A DNA stretch of 11,848 nt from Immundisolibacteraceae bacterium. Lineage in GTDB: Bacteria > Pseudomonadota > Gammaproteobacteria > Immundisolibacterales > Immundisolibacteraceae. Every line of letters starts with the position of its first letter. Within the stretch, counting starts at the first letter, position 1. Below the pieces are notes generated by a model. The model did no database searches, was not told the DNA's origin, and saw only the letters and a program-made list of their open reading frames with translations. The stretch is from the NCBI GenBank assembly GCA_016763355.1, contig JAESTY010000273.1:1-11848 (forward strand). The letters run 5' to 3'. Of the stretch, positions 1 through 6,933 are shown piece after piece. Both the position numbers and the translations under genes were made by a program.

Positions 1-290
1 CCCGCATCGACATGCACCAGCACCGCTTGAGCCCGGCCAGTCATACGGTAATAACCAATCGCCATATGCATGGCGGTATTTTCATGAGGGGTCAGAATAA
101 CTTTAGGAAAGGGTTTGCCTTCCTTGCGCCATTGAGCCATGGTCTCAATAATCGGCGCGTGATCGGTTCCCATGTTGCAGAACAGATACTCAACACCCAC
201 TTCATTCATCGCCTCCAGCCAGTAAGCTGCAGTCATATTGCTCGGTGATTCTGCCCGTACTGGGGCCAGGTCTTTCGGGTTGGCTGACAT
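1..290 (-). CDS. Thiamine-diphosphate-dependent enzyme (acetolactate synthase-like), N-terminal part, cut by window edge
   Basis: This is the first 96 codons of a thiamine-diphosphate (TPP) enzyme; the rest lies beyond the left edge. The visible part is the start of the N-terminal pyrimidine-binding domain. A segment near residues 32-41 (GVEYLFCNMG) is followed by PHENTAMHMAIGY at about 68-80, where Glu70 sits at the place of the conserved glutamate that activates the cofactor. VHVDAG at the edge is also typical of the family. Two start codons are possible. ATG at 290 has AAGGAG (plus positions 298-303) 7 nt upstream, whereas ATG at 296 would leave only 1 nt, so I chose 290. It is the last visible gene of the minus-strand dioxygenase module, 59 bp after the beta subunit. 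Whether it is a carboligase, a decarboxylase or a true acetolactate synthase cannot be told from this fragment. Confidence 0.85.
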   Translation of the reverse strand, partial: MSANPKDLAPVRAESPSNMTAAYWLEAMNEVGVEYLFCNMGTDHAPIIETMAQWRKEGKPFPKVILTPHENTAMHMAIGYYRMTGRAQAVLVHVDA

Positions 291-349
291 CGCCATGCTC
301 CTTAGTAGTTTAAAAAATTCATCCTGCTCACGTCATTCCTTTGACGGCG

Positions 350-853
350 TCAGACGTTGTATACATCCAACATAGTTGGGATGTAGTCGTTTTTAAGAAC
401 GACATACTTACGACAGATTTTCCAGCCATCGGCGGTTTTGCGCAGCTTGTGCTCATAGTCGCCGTAGAAGATTTCTGACTTATTGGTTTTATGAAAAAAA
501 CAGTTTGACTGCCAGGTGGAACGCACAGTCATGGAGTCCTCGGTTAAGTCGGAAACCATGATGTTATTGACTGCATGCGAAGTACGCGGCAAGGGTTTAC
601 TGGCAATCGATTGGCCCGAGCGGATTCGCCAAACACGATCCTCGAGTCCAAAGCGACCGCTGTAATAGATCAAAGACAACTCACGCTGAGGGTCTTCAGT
701 GACCTCATGCTCATCCTTCCAGGCTGGCATCCAGTATTCGCAGTCTTCAGTAAACAGCTCAAGCCATTCGTCCCACTGCTGCGCGTCCAGATAGAACGCT
801 TCTAGAAATAATAATTCGCTGGCTTCAGCCAACATTTCTGCTTTATTGGTCAT
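350..853 (-). CDS. Aromatic-ring-hydroxylating dioxygenase, small (beta) subunit
   Basis: The gene encodes 167 residues, normal for a ring-hydroxylating dioxygenase beta subunit of the SnoaL/NTF2-like fold. This subunit pairs with the iron-containing alpha subunit in a hexameric cytoplasmic oxygenase and is mainly structural. Landmarks are an N-terminal helix with FLEAFYLDAQQWDEWLELF (16-34), an EYWMPAW segment (39-45), GRFGLEDRVWRIRSGQS (66-82) and PRTSH (89-93). These resemble the benzoate and anthranilate dioxygenase group (BenB/AntB). I start at ATG 853 because GGAGG (plus 861-865) is 7 nt upstream; an in-frame ATG at 871 would only add MHGGGV and lacks a good ribosome site. It is the only beta gene for two alpha genes upstream in the same direction. 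The native substrate is unknown. Confidence 0.93.
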   Translation of the reverse strand: MTNKAEMLAEASELLFLEAFYLDAQQWDEWLELFTEDCEYWMPAWKDEHEVTEDPQRELSLIYYSGRFGLEDRVWRIRSGQSIASKPLPRTSHAVNNIMVSDLTEDSMTVRSTWQSNCFFHKTNKSEIFYGDYEHKLRKTADGWKICRKYVVLKNDYIPTMLDVYNV

Positions 854-878
854 CACTCCGCCTCCGTGCACGGTTAAT

Positions 879-911
879 TAAAAAAAACATTCAATTAAAA
901 GAAAAAAGTTA
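879..911 (-). other. T-rich spacer upstream of the dioxygenase beta gene
   Basis: The 68-bp gap between the alpha-1 stop and the beta start contains long A runs on the plus strand, which give U-rich RNA on the coding strand (runs of 8 and 6 T). No GC-rich hairpin precedes it, so it does not look like an intrinsic terminator. A single-stranded U-rich leader could help ribosome loading on the beta gene or be a cleavage site; both are inference. Confidence 0.35.
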
Positions 912-921
912 AGAATCTAAA

Positions 922-2277
922 TCAGTCTTTTCCATCGACCGCGAGGCCATCCTTAATAAACTTTTTCCAGGCACGGTAACCACCGTAGAACACACTTTCG
1001 TCCCAGTCCGTCATTTTGCCGTAGGAACTGGTTTCAGGGTCGAAGCCAATCTCGTCGGTGAGTTCATCCGCAGACGATTTAACGTTACTAATGCCGCGAG
1101 AGTAACCCTGGCTCCAGGCCAACTCTTTACCCTGATAACCAAACTGGCAATCTTCGTAAGCGATGGTGTCATCCGGTGTGGCTAATCCGGAGGTATTAAA
1201 AAAATCTTCGTACTGGCGAATACGGATCAGCCGAGCCGCGTCACTCTCTCCCTTGGCGCCTATACAAACGATAGTCATCTCGGTTTTATCAACCGAAATA
1301 GGCCGAATAATACGCATCTGTAAAGACGCATTTTCGGCAAATTGCACATTCGGGTAAATCGTCAGATTACGGGTTGCCAGCATCCACTTGGTTTTGGCTT
1401 CGCCACAACGCTCAACCAGCTCGTCTTTATGTAAAAACAGTCCACGTTCATGTTCAGCGGCATTGGGCGAATAAATAACCGCATGGCCACGTGGCATACA
1501 GGCGGTACCACCCTCAACCTGACCTAGCATATTGAAATCGATTGATTTGACCTGCTGATTGTCACTTTCACCGGCTTTACGACGACTGACCACGTTCATA
1601 AAGCTAGGGTGACAGGAGGTCAGATGATAACCATCGATGCAGTTCTCGAGCTGCATCTTCCAGTTGGCATCATAGGTGTAGGTAGAACGGCCGGGGATCT
1701 CTTCAACCCCGTCGGGGCCCTGGTCCCAGATCAGATCCAGCAGCGGCATTGCCTCGCCAAGATGCTCTTCCAGAGTAGGAACATCGTCGGTCAAACTGGC
1801 AAACATGAACCCACGATAAGTACCAAATTTGATTTTATATAAGCCGTGATCTAGCTGGTTAAATGGCTCCGCATAACCACCAGAATCCTGATCTTTAATA
1901 TAAATACATTCGCCGGCGGTGTTAAAGGTCCAGCCATGATAAGAGCAGACAAACTGCTTGGTGTTGCCTTTGCGATGATGGCCAACTCGAGCACCCTTAT
2001 GAGGACAGGAGTTGATAAAAGCCGCCAGTTCACCGTTGGCATCACGCATAACAATTACCGGCTGGCGACCAACAAAAGTTGTGAAGTAATCATTTGGGTT
2101 GGCTAACTCGCTATCGAGTCCAACGAAAACCCAGTTGCGCTCGAAGATATATTTCATCTCCAGCTCGAACACCTGCTCATCGGTAAAAACAGCCCGATTA
2201 ACCAGGTACTCACCTTCTTCAACGTTATCGATAATCAGACGATCAACGTCACCATATTTCAGCTCATTCGGCTTCAT
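922..2277 (-). CDS. Rieske non-heme iron dioxygenase large (alpha) subunit, copy 1
   Basis: The gene encodes 451 residues, a full-length alpha subunit of a ring-hydroxylating dioxygenase of the benzoate/anthranilate type (BenA/AntA-like). The N-terminal Rieske domain binds a 2Fe-2S cluster through Cys91, His93, Cys111 and His114, with 17 residues between His93 and Cys111. The catalytic domain shows the bridging Asp215, iron ligands His218 and His223 (ENCIDGYHLTSCH), and a TPDD motif where Asp370 should be the third iron ligand by analogy to naphthalene dioxygenase Asp362. The ATG start has AGGAAGG (plus 2284-2290) 6 nt upstream. It lies between its paralogue (265 bp upstream) and the beta subunit (68 bp downstream), so it is the likelier direct partner of beta. 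Compared with copy 2, residues 250-297 and the C-terminus are most changed. The enzyme needs an electron-transfer partner that is not encoded in the window. The substrate is unknown; an aromatic acid is a guess from family resemblance. Confidence 0.95.
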   Translation of the reverse strand: MKPNELKYGDVDRLIIDNVEEGEYLVNRAVFTDEQVFELEMKYIFERNWVFVGLDSELANPNDYFTTFVGRQPVIVMRDANGELAAFINSCPHKGARVGHHRKGNTKQFVCSYHGWTFNTAGECIYIKDQDSGGYAEPFNQLDHGLYKIKFGTYRGFMFASLTDDVPTLEEHLGEAMPLLDLIWDQGPDGVEEIPGRSTYTYDANWKMQLENCIDGYHLTSCHPSFMNVVSRRKAGESDNQQVKSIDFNMLGQVEGGTACMPRGHAVIYSPNAAEHERGLFLHKDELVERCGEAKTKWMLATRNLTIYPNVQFAENASLQMRIIRPISVDKTEMTIVCIGAKGESDAARLIRIRQYEDFFNTSGLATPDDTIAYEDCQFGYQGKELAWSQGYSRGISNVKSSADELTDEIGFDPETSSYGKMTDWDESVFYGGYRAWKKFIKDGLAVDGKD

Positions 2278-2542
2278 CGTATACCTTCCTCACTCAATGT
2301 CTTCGAACCATTGCAGTCCGATCTTCCATCCTTAAATATTCACGCTTTATATTTCGTTATTCGATGCGGAACTATCAACAAGCCCAGCAGTATACCCACT
2401 GCTCGGCCAACCCGCACCCATCAAACCACATCGATAACGTTAAATAGCCGCCTTTTAACCCTTAATCGCTTCGTACCAGGCCTTAATCAGCAAACTACTT
2501 TTGCCCGGCTATTAGTCCAGTTTGCTCTATCAAGTTCCGCGG
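2278..2542 (-). other. Intergenic region between the two dioxygenase alpha genes
   Basis: This is 265 bp without a convincing gene. It holds the ribosome site of copy 1 at its left end and an imperfect hairpin at 2382-2407, listed separately. A plus-strand open frame crosses it (2311-2622) but runs antisense into copy 2 and looks like no known protein. I found no clear minus-strand promoter by eye. The length is unusual for an operon whose other gaps are 59-68 bp, so copy 1 may be separately expressed or differently processed. Confidence 0.5.
2382..2407 (-). promoter_or_regulatory. Imperfect hairpin between the tandem alpha genes
   Basis: The arms AGCAGT (2386-2391) and ACTGCT (2398-2403) are perfect around a 6-nt loop. 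They extend by GCC/GGC (2382-2384 with 2405-2407) across one C-C mismatch, giving 9 pairs. In the coding direction (minus) it is followed by TTGTTGATAG, not a real T tract, so a terminator is unlikely. It could be a processing or stability element that sets different expression of the two alpha genes. Confidence 0.35.
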
Positions 2543-3886
2543 TTACTCGCCTAATTCAGTCTGTAAAAATTTTCGCCAGGCACGATAGCCACCGTGATAA
2601 ACGGTCTCATCCTGCATTTTAAAAGGCCCGGTTGAACTGGTCTGCGGAGTAAACCCTAGTTCGCCAGCGTAGCTGTCCGCACCTTCAACAACGTTAGTTA
2701 TTCCACGACTGTAGCCCTGACTCCATTCCATCTCACGGCCCTCGTAGCCGAATTGACAATCTTCATAAGCGATAGTGTCATCCGGCGTTGCCAAACCCGA
2801 GGTGTTAAAAAAATCTTCATACTGCCGAATTCGAATTGACCGAGCCGCATCACTCTCGCCAATCGCACCCAGACAAAAAATAGTCATCTCGGTTTTGCCT
2901 GGCGCCAGCGGCCGAATCACCCGCATCTGCAGCGATGCATTTTCGGCGAACTGCACGTTCGGATAGATGGTCAAATTACGGGTCGACAGCATCCATTTTA
3001 ATTTGGTTGGCCCAACCCGCGCCTCAACCTCATCCTTATGAATGTATAGCCCGCGCTCCTGAGGTGCCGGATTAACGCCGAAACCCAGGGCATGCCCGCG
3101 GTCGAAGGTATAACCGCCACCATCGATCTCCATCATCATGTTGAAATCGATGGATTTAACCTGCTTATTCTCACTTTCACCGGCTTTGCGCCGCGAAACA
3201 ATGTTCATAAAACTGGGGTGACAAGAAGTTAAGTGATAGCCATCGATACAATTTTCGACCTGCATTTTCCAGTTGGCATCGTAGGTGTAAGTCGAACTAC
3301 CCGGCACTGCCTCAATGCCGTCAGGCCCCTGATCCCAAACCAGATCTAACAACGGCATGGTCTCACCCAGATGCTCCTGCAAAGTCGGCACATCATCACT
3401 TAGACTGGCAAATAGGAATCCCCGATACTGATCAAACTTGATTTTATGCAGACCATGATCGAGCTGATTGAAAGGCTCTGCATAGCCCCCAGAATCCTGG
3501 TCTTTAATATAGATACATTCGCCAGCGGTATTAAAGGTCCAGCCATGATAAGAGCAGACAAACTGCTTGGCGTTGCCTTTGCGGTGATGGGCAAAGCGCG
3601 CACCCTTATGAGGGCAGGAGTTGATAAAAGCACCCAACTGCCCGTCGGCATCGCGCATCACCACGATAGGTTGCCGGCCTACCCAACTGGTGAAGTAATC
3701 GTTTGGATTGGGCGCCTGGCTGGATAACCCGACAAAAATCCAGTTCCGCTCGAAGATGGTTTTCATCTCCAGCTCAAAGATCCGCTCATCGCGAAATACA
3801 TCCCGGTGCAGCATGTATTCGCCAGATTCGGCATCTTCCCTGAATAACTTATCGATATCACTAATTTTTAACGCTTCCGGACGCAT
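2543..3886 (-). CDS. Rieske non-heme iron dioxygenase large (alpha) subunit, copy 2
   Basis: The gene encodes 447 residues and is paralogous to the next gene downstream; by hand count about 73% of residues are identical with almost no gaps. All ligands are kept at the same numbering: Rieske Cys91, His93, Cys111, His114, then Asp215, His218, His223 and the TPDD motif with Asp370. Residues 104-146 differ from copy 1 at only one site, and a 40-bp block there is identical in DNA. In contrast residues 250-297 are only about 40% identical, and the N-terminal 60 about 57%. I start at ATG 3886 because AGGAGG (plus 3893-3898) lies 6 nt upstream and this start aligns with copy 1; an in-frame ATG at 3916 would add ten residues and bypass that site. 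It is the first gene of the minus-strand module. Activity would need the shared beta subunit and an electron-transfer chain encoded elsewhere. Confidence 0.95.
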   Translation of the reverse strand: MRPEALKISDIDKLFREDAESGEYMLHRDVFRDERIFELEMKTIFERNWIFVGLSSQAPNPNDYFTSWVGRQPIVVMRDADGQLGAFINSCPHKGARFAHHRKGNAKQFVCSYHGWTFNTAGECIYIKDQDSGGYAEPFNQLDHGLHKIKFDQYRGFLFASLSDDVPTLQEHLGETMPLLDLVWDQGPDGIEAVPGSSTYTYDANWKMQVENCIDGYHLTSCHPSFMNIVSRRKAGESENKQVKSIDFNMMMEIDGGGYTFDRGHALGFGVNPAPQERGLYIHKDEVEARVGPTKLKWMLSTRNLTIYPNVQFAENASLQMRVIRPLAPGKTEMTIFCLGAIGESDAARSIRIRQYEDFFNTSGLATPDDTIAYEDCQFGYEGREMEWSQGYSRGITNVVEGADSYAGELGFTPQTSSTGPFKMQDETVYHGGYRAWRKFLQTELGE

Positions 3887-4157
3887 CCCATTCCTCCTTA
3901 TAACCTCGACACTCAACTGATGTTCTCAATCACCTTTTCCGGTATCAAGCCGAGTAATTCCCCTTACCCACGAAAACGATTCCAAACCATCAACAGCCAA
4001 ATCATTTTCAAAGATGATAACACCAGAGCTATCAATGAATTAAACCGAATCACCCTGGTCTCTGATCACAAACTAGAAATTACTTTAACAGTCACGCATA
4101 CTGAACGTTAATAACAGGATAGCCGGTCTCACGGCTCCCAGGGGAGAGCGTTTCAAC
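3887..4157. promoter_or_regulatory. Divergent intergenic region between the dioxygenase module and egtB
   Basis: This 271-bp region must hold promoters for both the minus-strand dioxygenase genes and the plus-strand ergothioneine genes. The strong ribosome site of the dioxygenase copy 2 lies at its left end. Close to egtB there is a short hairpin (AGCCG 4121-4125, CGGCT 4132-4136) and then the egtB ribosome site GGAGAG (4143-4148), 9 nt before the ATG. TTAACA at 4085-4090 could be a -35 element for egtB, but no good -10 box stands at the right distance. No clear operator was recognised. Confidence 0.5.
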
Positions 4158-5489
4158 ATGGCCACGATTGCCAGTAAAGTTGCACCCAACACTCAGGCTT
4201 TTAGTGCCTCCCGGCTTGAACGCTTTGACCGGGTCCGTCAGTTTTCGCTCGATCAGGTGACGCCGCTATCCGTCGAAGATATGGGCCTACAGGCAATGGC
4301 CAATGTTAGTCCGCCCAAATGGCACCTGGCCCATACCAGCTGGTTTTTCGAAACCATGGTTCTGGAAGCCTTCGAACCGGATTTCGAGCCATTTAATCCC
4401 CTGTTTCGCCACCTGTTTAACTCTTATTACGAAACCGTCGGCACCTTTCACCGCCGCGATCAACGCGGCCTGCTATCGCGCCCGTCAGTGGCGGAAATCC
4501 TCGACTACCGCGCCAACATCGAGCAGCGCTTACATCAACTGTCCAATAACAGTGATGACCAGACCTGGGCTGAAATTGCCGACCTGGTCATGCTGGGCAC
4601 CCACCATGAACAGCAACACCAGGAACTTCTGTTCACCGATACCTTATACAACTTTAGTCAGAACCCAATGAATCCGGCCTATGCTAGCCCAACCACCCCT
4701 AGCCTGGGCCACATCCCGAACAAGTCTACAGACCAACCGTTAGCCCTCAATTATCTGCGCTTTGATGGCGGCCTGCAGTTCATCGGCAATAGTAATGAAC
4801 AGTTCTGTTTTGATAACGAGACCCCACGTCATCAAAGTTTTTTACAACCTTTTCGACTGGCTAACCGACTCATTACCAACGGCGAATATCTGACCTTTAT
4901 TGAGGCCGGTGGATATCAAACGGCGAAACATTGGCTCTCTGATGGCTGGGCCACTATCCAAAACAACAACTGGCTTCGGCCGATCTATTGGCAGCGAAGT
5001 GATAGCGGCTGGCAACAGTTCGGTTTACTGGGCTTGCGGCCCCTCAACCTACTGGCGCCGGTCTGTCATTTAAGCTATTTCGAAGCCGATGCCTACGCCC
5101 GCTGGGCCGGCAAACGACTGCCTAGCGAAGCCGAATGGGAACATGCAGCCGAATCTCAAAGTGCCGCTAACAGTCACAGCAGACCTGCAAACCTGGCTGA
5201 ATCCAATCAACTCATAACCGTACCCTGCGACCATGGCGAAGGTTTACTGCAACTCTATGGTGACGTATGGGAGTGGACTGCTTCTCCCTACAGCCCCTAC
5301 CCTGGGTTTAAGATTCCCGCAGGACCGGTTGGCGAATATAATGGCAAATTCATGTGTAATCAGCTGGTACTTAAAGGTGGTTCTTGCGTGACCCCCGCCG
5401 ACCACATTCGCACCAGTTACCGAAATTTTTTCCCCGCAGATGCGCGCTGGCAATTCTCCGGGTTACGACTTGCTGACGGAATCGATTAA
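4158..5489 (+). CDS. egtB: Ergothioneine biosynthesis protein EgtB (iron-dependent sulfoxide synthase)
   Basis: The gene encodes 443 residues. EgtB uses iron and oxygen to join hercynine (trimethylhistidine) to a thiol donor, gamma-glutamylcysteine or cysteine depending on type, giving the sulfoxide precursor of ergothioneine. The N-terminal DinB-like domain shows WHLAHTSWFFE (55-65), whose His59 matches the first iron ligand of the mycobacterial enzyme, and HEQQHQE (150-156), whose His150 and His154 match the other two. The C-terminal formylglycine-generating-enzyme-like domain has FEADAYARWAGKRLPSEAEW (308-327), GDVWEW (368-373), LKGGSC (405-410) and SGLRLA (434-439). There is no C-terminal methyltransferase, which argues against the ovothiol enzyme OvoA. 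The downstream egtD gene supports the assignment. It is first in a three-gene plus-strand run. The thiol donor cannot be settled from sequence alone. Confidence 0.95.
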   Translation: MATIASKVAPNTQAFSASRLERFDRVRQFSLDQVTPLSVEDMGLQAMANVSPPKWHLAHTSWFFETMVLEAFEPDFEPFNPLFRHLFNSYYETVGTFHRRDQRGLLSRPSVAEILDYRANIEQRLHQLSNNSDDQTWAEIADLVMLGTHHEQQHQELLFTDTLYNFSQNPMNPAYASPTTPSLGHIPNKSTDQPLALNYLRFDGGLQFIGNSNEQFCFDNETPRHQSFLQPFRLANRLITNGEYLTFIEAGGYQTAKHWLSDGWATIQNNNWLRPIYWQRSDSGWQQFGLLGLRPLNLLAPVCHLSYFEADAYARWAGKRLPSEAEWEHAAESQSAANSHSRPANLAESNQLITVPCDHGEGLLQLYGDVWEWTASPYSPYPGFKIPAGPVGEYNGKFMCNQLVLKGGSCVTPADHIRTSYRNFFPADARWQFSGLRLADGID

Positions 5490-5494
5490 CTACT

Positions 5495-6469
5495 ATGGAC
5501 GCTAAAACAGACAACGTGTTGACTCTCATCGACCTGGAACCCGAACTAGAAGATTTTCGCCAGGCAGTGGTCGATGGACTCAGTAGCGCTCCCCAAAAAA
5601 CCCTGCCCTGTAAATTTTTTTATGACGCCGCCGGTTCTGCCCTGTTTGACCAGATCTGCACCCTGGATGAGTACTATCCGACTCGCACCGAAATCGGTAT
5701 TTTAGAAGCCTGCGCAGACGAACTTGCCGAACTCATTGGGCCCGATCGACTGCTAGTTGAATATGGCAGTGGTAGCAGTGTCAAAATTCGAATTCTGCTC
5801 GACCATCTAGCACTGGCTGCCTATATGCCGCTAGATATTTCCCGCGACCACCTGCTGCAGTCTGCGCAAAAAATTGCCGACGATTATCCTCAACTCGATG
5901 TGATGCCGGTCTGTGCTGATTACAGCCAGCTGACTAATCTGCCGGAATATTCCGCCGACCCAAAACTGCGCCGGGTTGGGTTTTTCCCCGGATCGAGTAT
6001 TGGCAATTTCACCCGGGTCGAAGCCGGCGATTTTATGCGCAATGTTGCCCGCCAGTTGCAGCCGGGGGATGGCTTCATTGTTGGTATCGATCTTAAAAAA
6101 GACACCCACTTACTGCGCGCCGCTTATAACGACCAAAAAGGCGTCACCGCTGCTTTCAATATGAACCTGTTGAAACGCATTAATGACGAGCTGAACGCAG
6201 AAATAAATCTTAGCGGTTTTGAGCACAACGCGGTCTACAACGAAACTCTGGGTCGGGTCGAAATGCACCTGGTGAGCCAACTTGAACAGCATATAAAATT
6301 GGGTGACCAGGCTTTCGAGCTGGCCCAGAACGAAACCATCCACACCGAAAATTCGCACAAATATGATCTGGTTGAATTTCAGCAACTCGCTGAAGCAGCA
6401 GGATTCAAAGCTCGTAAGGTCTGGACCGATGCCAACAACTGGTTTAGCGTCCATTATCTGGAGCGCTAG
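5495..6469 (+). CDS. egtD: L-histidine N-alpha-methyltransferase EgtD
   Basis: The gene encodes 324 residues, the usual length for EgtD, which trimethylates histidine with S-adenosylmethionine to hercynine, the EgtB substrate. Visible landmarks are KFFYD (40-44), the cofactor loop VEYGSGSSVK (88-97), PLDIS with Asp114, CADY (140-143), FPGSSIGNF (164-172) with Asn171, the substrate-site Tyr211, and the HTENSHKY segment (283-290) with Glu285 and Ser287. These correspond to the substrate- and cofactor-binding residues known in mycobacterial EgtD. It starts 5 nt after the egtB stop with only a weak ribosome site, so it is probably translationally coupled to egtB. The pair gives a minimal ergothioneine pathway. 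No dedicated EgtA, EgtC or EgtE is visible; the last step (C-S lyase) must come from elsewhere or from a general PLP enzyme. Confidence 0.96.
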   Translation: MDAKTDNVLTLIDLEPELEDFRQAVVDGLSSAPQKTLPCKFFYDAAGSALFDQICTLDEYYPTRTEIGILEACADELAELIGPDRLLVEYGSGSSVKIRILLDHLALAAYMPLDISRDHLLQSAQKIADDYPQLDVMPVCADYSQLTNLPEYSADPKLRRVGFFPGSSIGNFTRVEAGDFMRNVARQLQPGDGFIVGIDLKKDTHLLRAAYNDQKGVTAAFNMNLLKRINDELNAEINLSGFEHNAVYNETLGRVEMHLVSQLEQHIKLGDQAFELAQNETIHTENSHKYDLVEFQQLAEAAGFKARKVWTDANNWFSVHYLER

Positions 6470-6902
6470 CGGCCTCCTTAAAGGCCCTGAATTGCAACAA
6501 GCCCGCTCACCAGGGCCTGCGCCCGATAAAGCCCTGCCCAACATACCAGGCCAACCAGCCCCAAACGATCCAGACGCCGAGTTTGAACAGCGCCAACCGT
6601 CAGCCATTAGTTGTCGCGCCTGCGGTCAACCAGTAACCAACGAGCGGTTCCGCCTTCAGGTTGAAGGCCAGCACGGTCATCGGGTCACCAATCCACACGG
6701 CATCGAATTTCTAATTCTCTGTTTTAGTCAGGCTGACGGCTGCCTTAACGCCGGACACCCCTATCGACAACATAGCTGGTTTAAAGGTTATCAATGGCAA
6801 ATTGCACTCTGTCGGCGATGCGGCGCCCACATGGGCTGGTATTTCAGTCAGGCCGAAAAAGATGCTTTCTTTACCCTAATTGTTGACCGCATTACTGATT
6901 AA
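6429..6902 (+). CDS. CULT-domain (cereblon-like) protein
   Basis: The gene encodes 157 residues from the ATG at 6429, which overlaps the egtD end by 41 bp and has AAGG 9 nt upstream. A TTG at 6492, with AAAGG 7 nt upstream, would give 136 residues and is a fair alternative. Residues 20-58 are rich in proline and probably a disordered linker. Residues 60-140 are a CULT domain, the ligand-binding domain of eukaryotic cereblon, also known as a single-domain bacterial protein in Magnetospirillum. Zinc cysteines are Cys62, Cys65, Cys128 and Cys131. The aromatic cage is Trp117, Trp123 and Trp137, in HSWFKGYQW and AHMGW. The spacings Trp-6-Trp-14-Trp and Trp-11-Cys equal those of human cereblon residues 380, 386, 400 and 391. 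An NPHG motif (88-91) is shared too. Known CULT domains bind cyclic imides and uridine-like ligands; the natural bacterial ligand is unsettled. Its place in an ergothioneine operon is unusual. Confidence 0.88.
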   Translation: MPTTGLASIIWSASGLLKGPELQQARSPGPAPDKALPNIPGQPAPNDPDAEFEQRQPSAISCRACGQPVTNERFRLQVEGQHGHRVTNPHGIEFLILCFSQADGCLNAGHPYRQHSWFKGYQWQIALCRRCGAHMGWYFSQAEKDAFFTLIVDRITD

Positions 6903-6903
6903 T

Positions 6904-6919
6904 TGGCATCACCATGCCA
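6904..6919. terminator. Small hairpin at the convergent junction
   Basis: TGGCAT and ATGCCA form a perfect 6-bp stem around CACC, just after the CULT gene stop and before the end of the convergent transporter gene. There is no adjoining T tract on either strand, so it is at best a weak bidirectional terminator. Confidence 0.3.
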
Positions 6920-6933
6920 CGTCATCAAATGCA

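Noticed and set aside
879..911. Intrinsic terminator between alpha copy 1 and beta
   Set aside because: The T-rich stretch has no GC-rich stem before it on the coding strand, and beta is expected to be expressed with alpha.
2311..2622. Plus-strand open frame of 103 codons across the gap between the alpha genes
   Set aside because: No ribosome site, no recognisable protein features, and its end runs antisense into the well-supported copy 2 gene.
3887..3916. Ten-residue N-terminal extension of dioxygenase alpha copy 2
   Set aside because: The ATG at 3886 has a near-ideal AGGAGG 6 nt upstream and aligns with the start of copy 1; the extension would place that site inside the gene.
3920..4111. 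Plus-strand open frame of 63 codons upstream of egtB
   Set aside because: No Shine-Dalgarno sequence before the ATG and no familiar motif; it lies in a region needed for divergent promoters. A leader peptide cannot be excluded but nothing supports it.
4085..4113. Sigma-70 promoter for egtB (TTAACA with a 17-bp spacer)
   Set aside because: The hexamer at the -10 position matches the consensus poorly, so I mention TTAACA only as a possible element.
4158..5489. EgtB as an OvoA (ovothiol) enzyme
   Set aside because: OvoA carries a C-terminal methyltransferase domain that is absent here, and the next gene is a clear EgtD.
6303..6428. Longer version of the CULT gene starting deep inside egtD
   Set aside because: The added residues have no similarity to CULT proteins and would overlap 167 bp of egtD; starts at 6429 or 6492 are more sensible.
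6110..6607. Minus-strand frame of 165 codons opposite egtD and the CULT gene
   Set aside because: It is antisense to two confidently assigned genes and shows no protein-family features.
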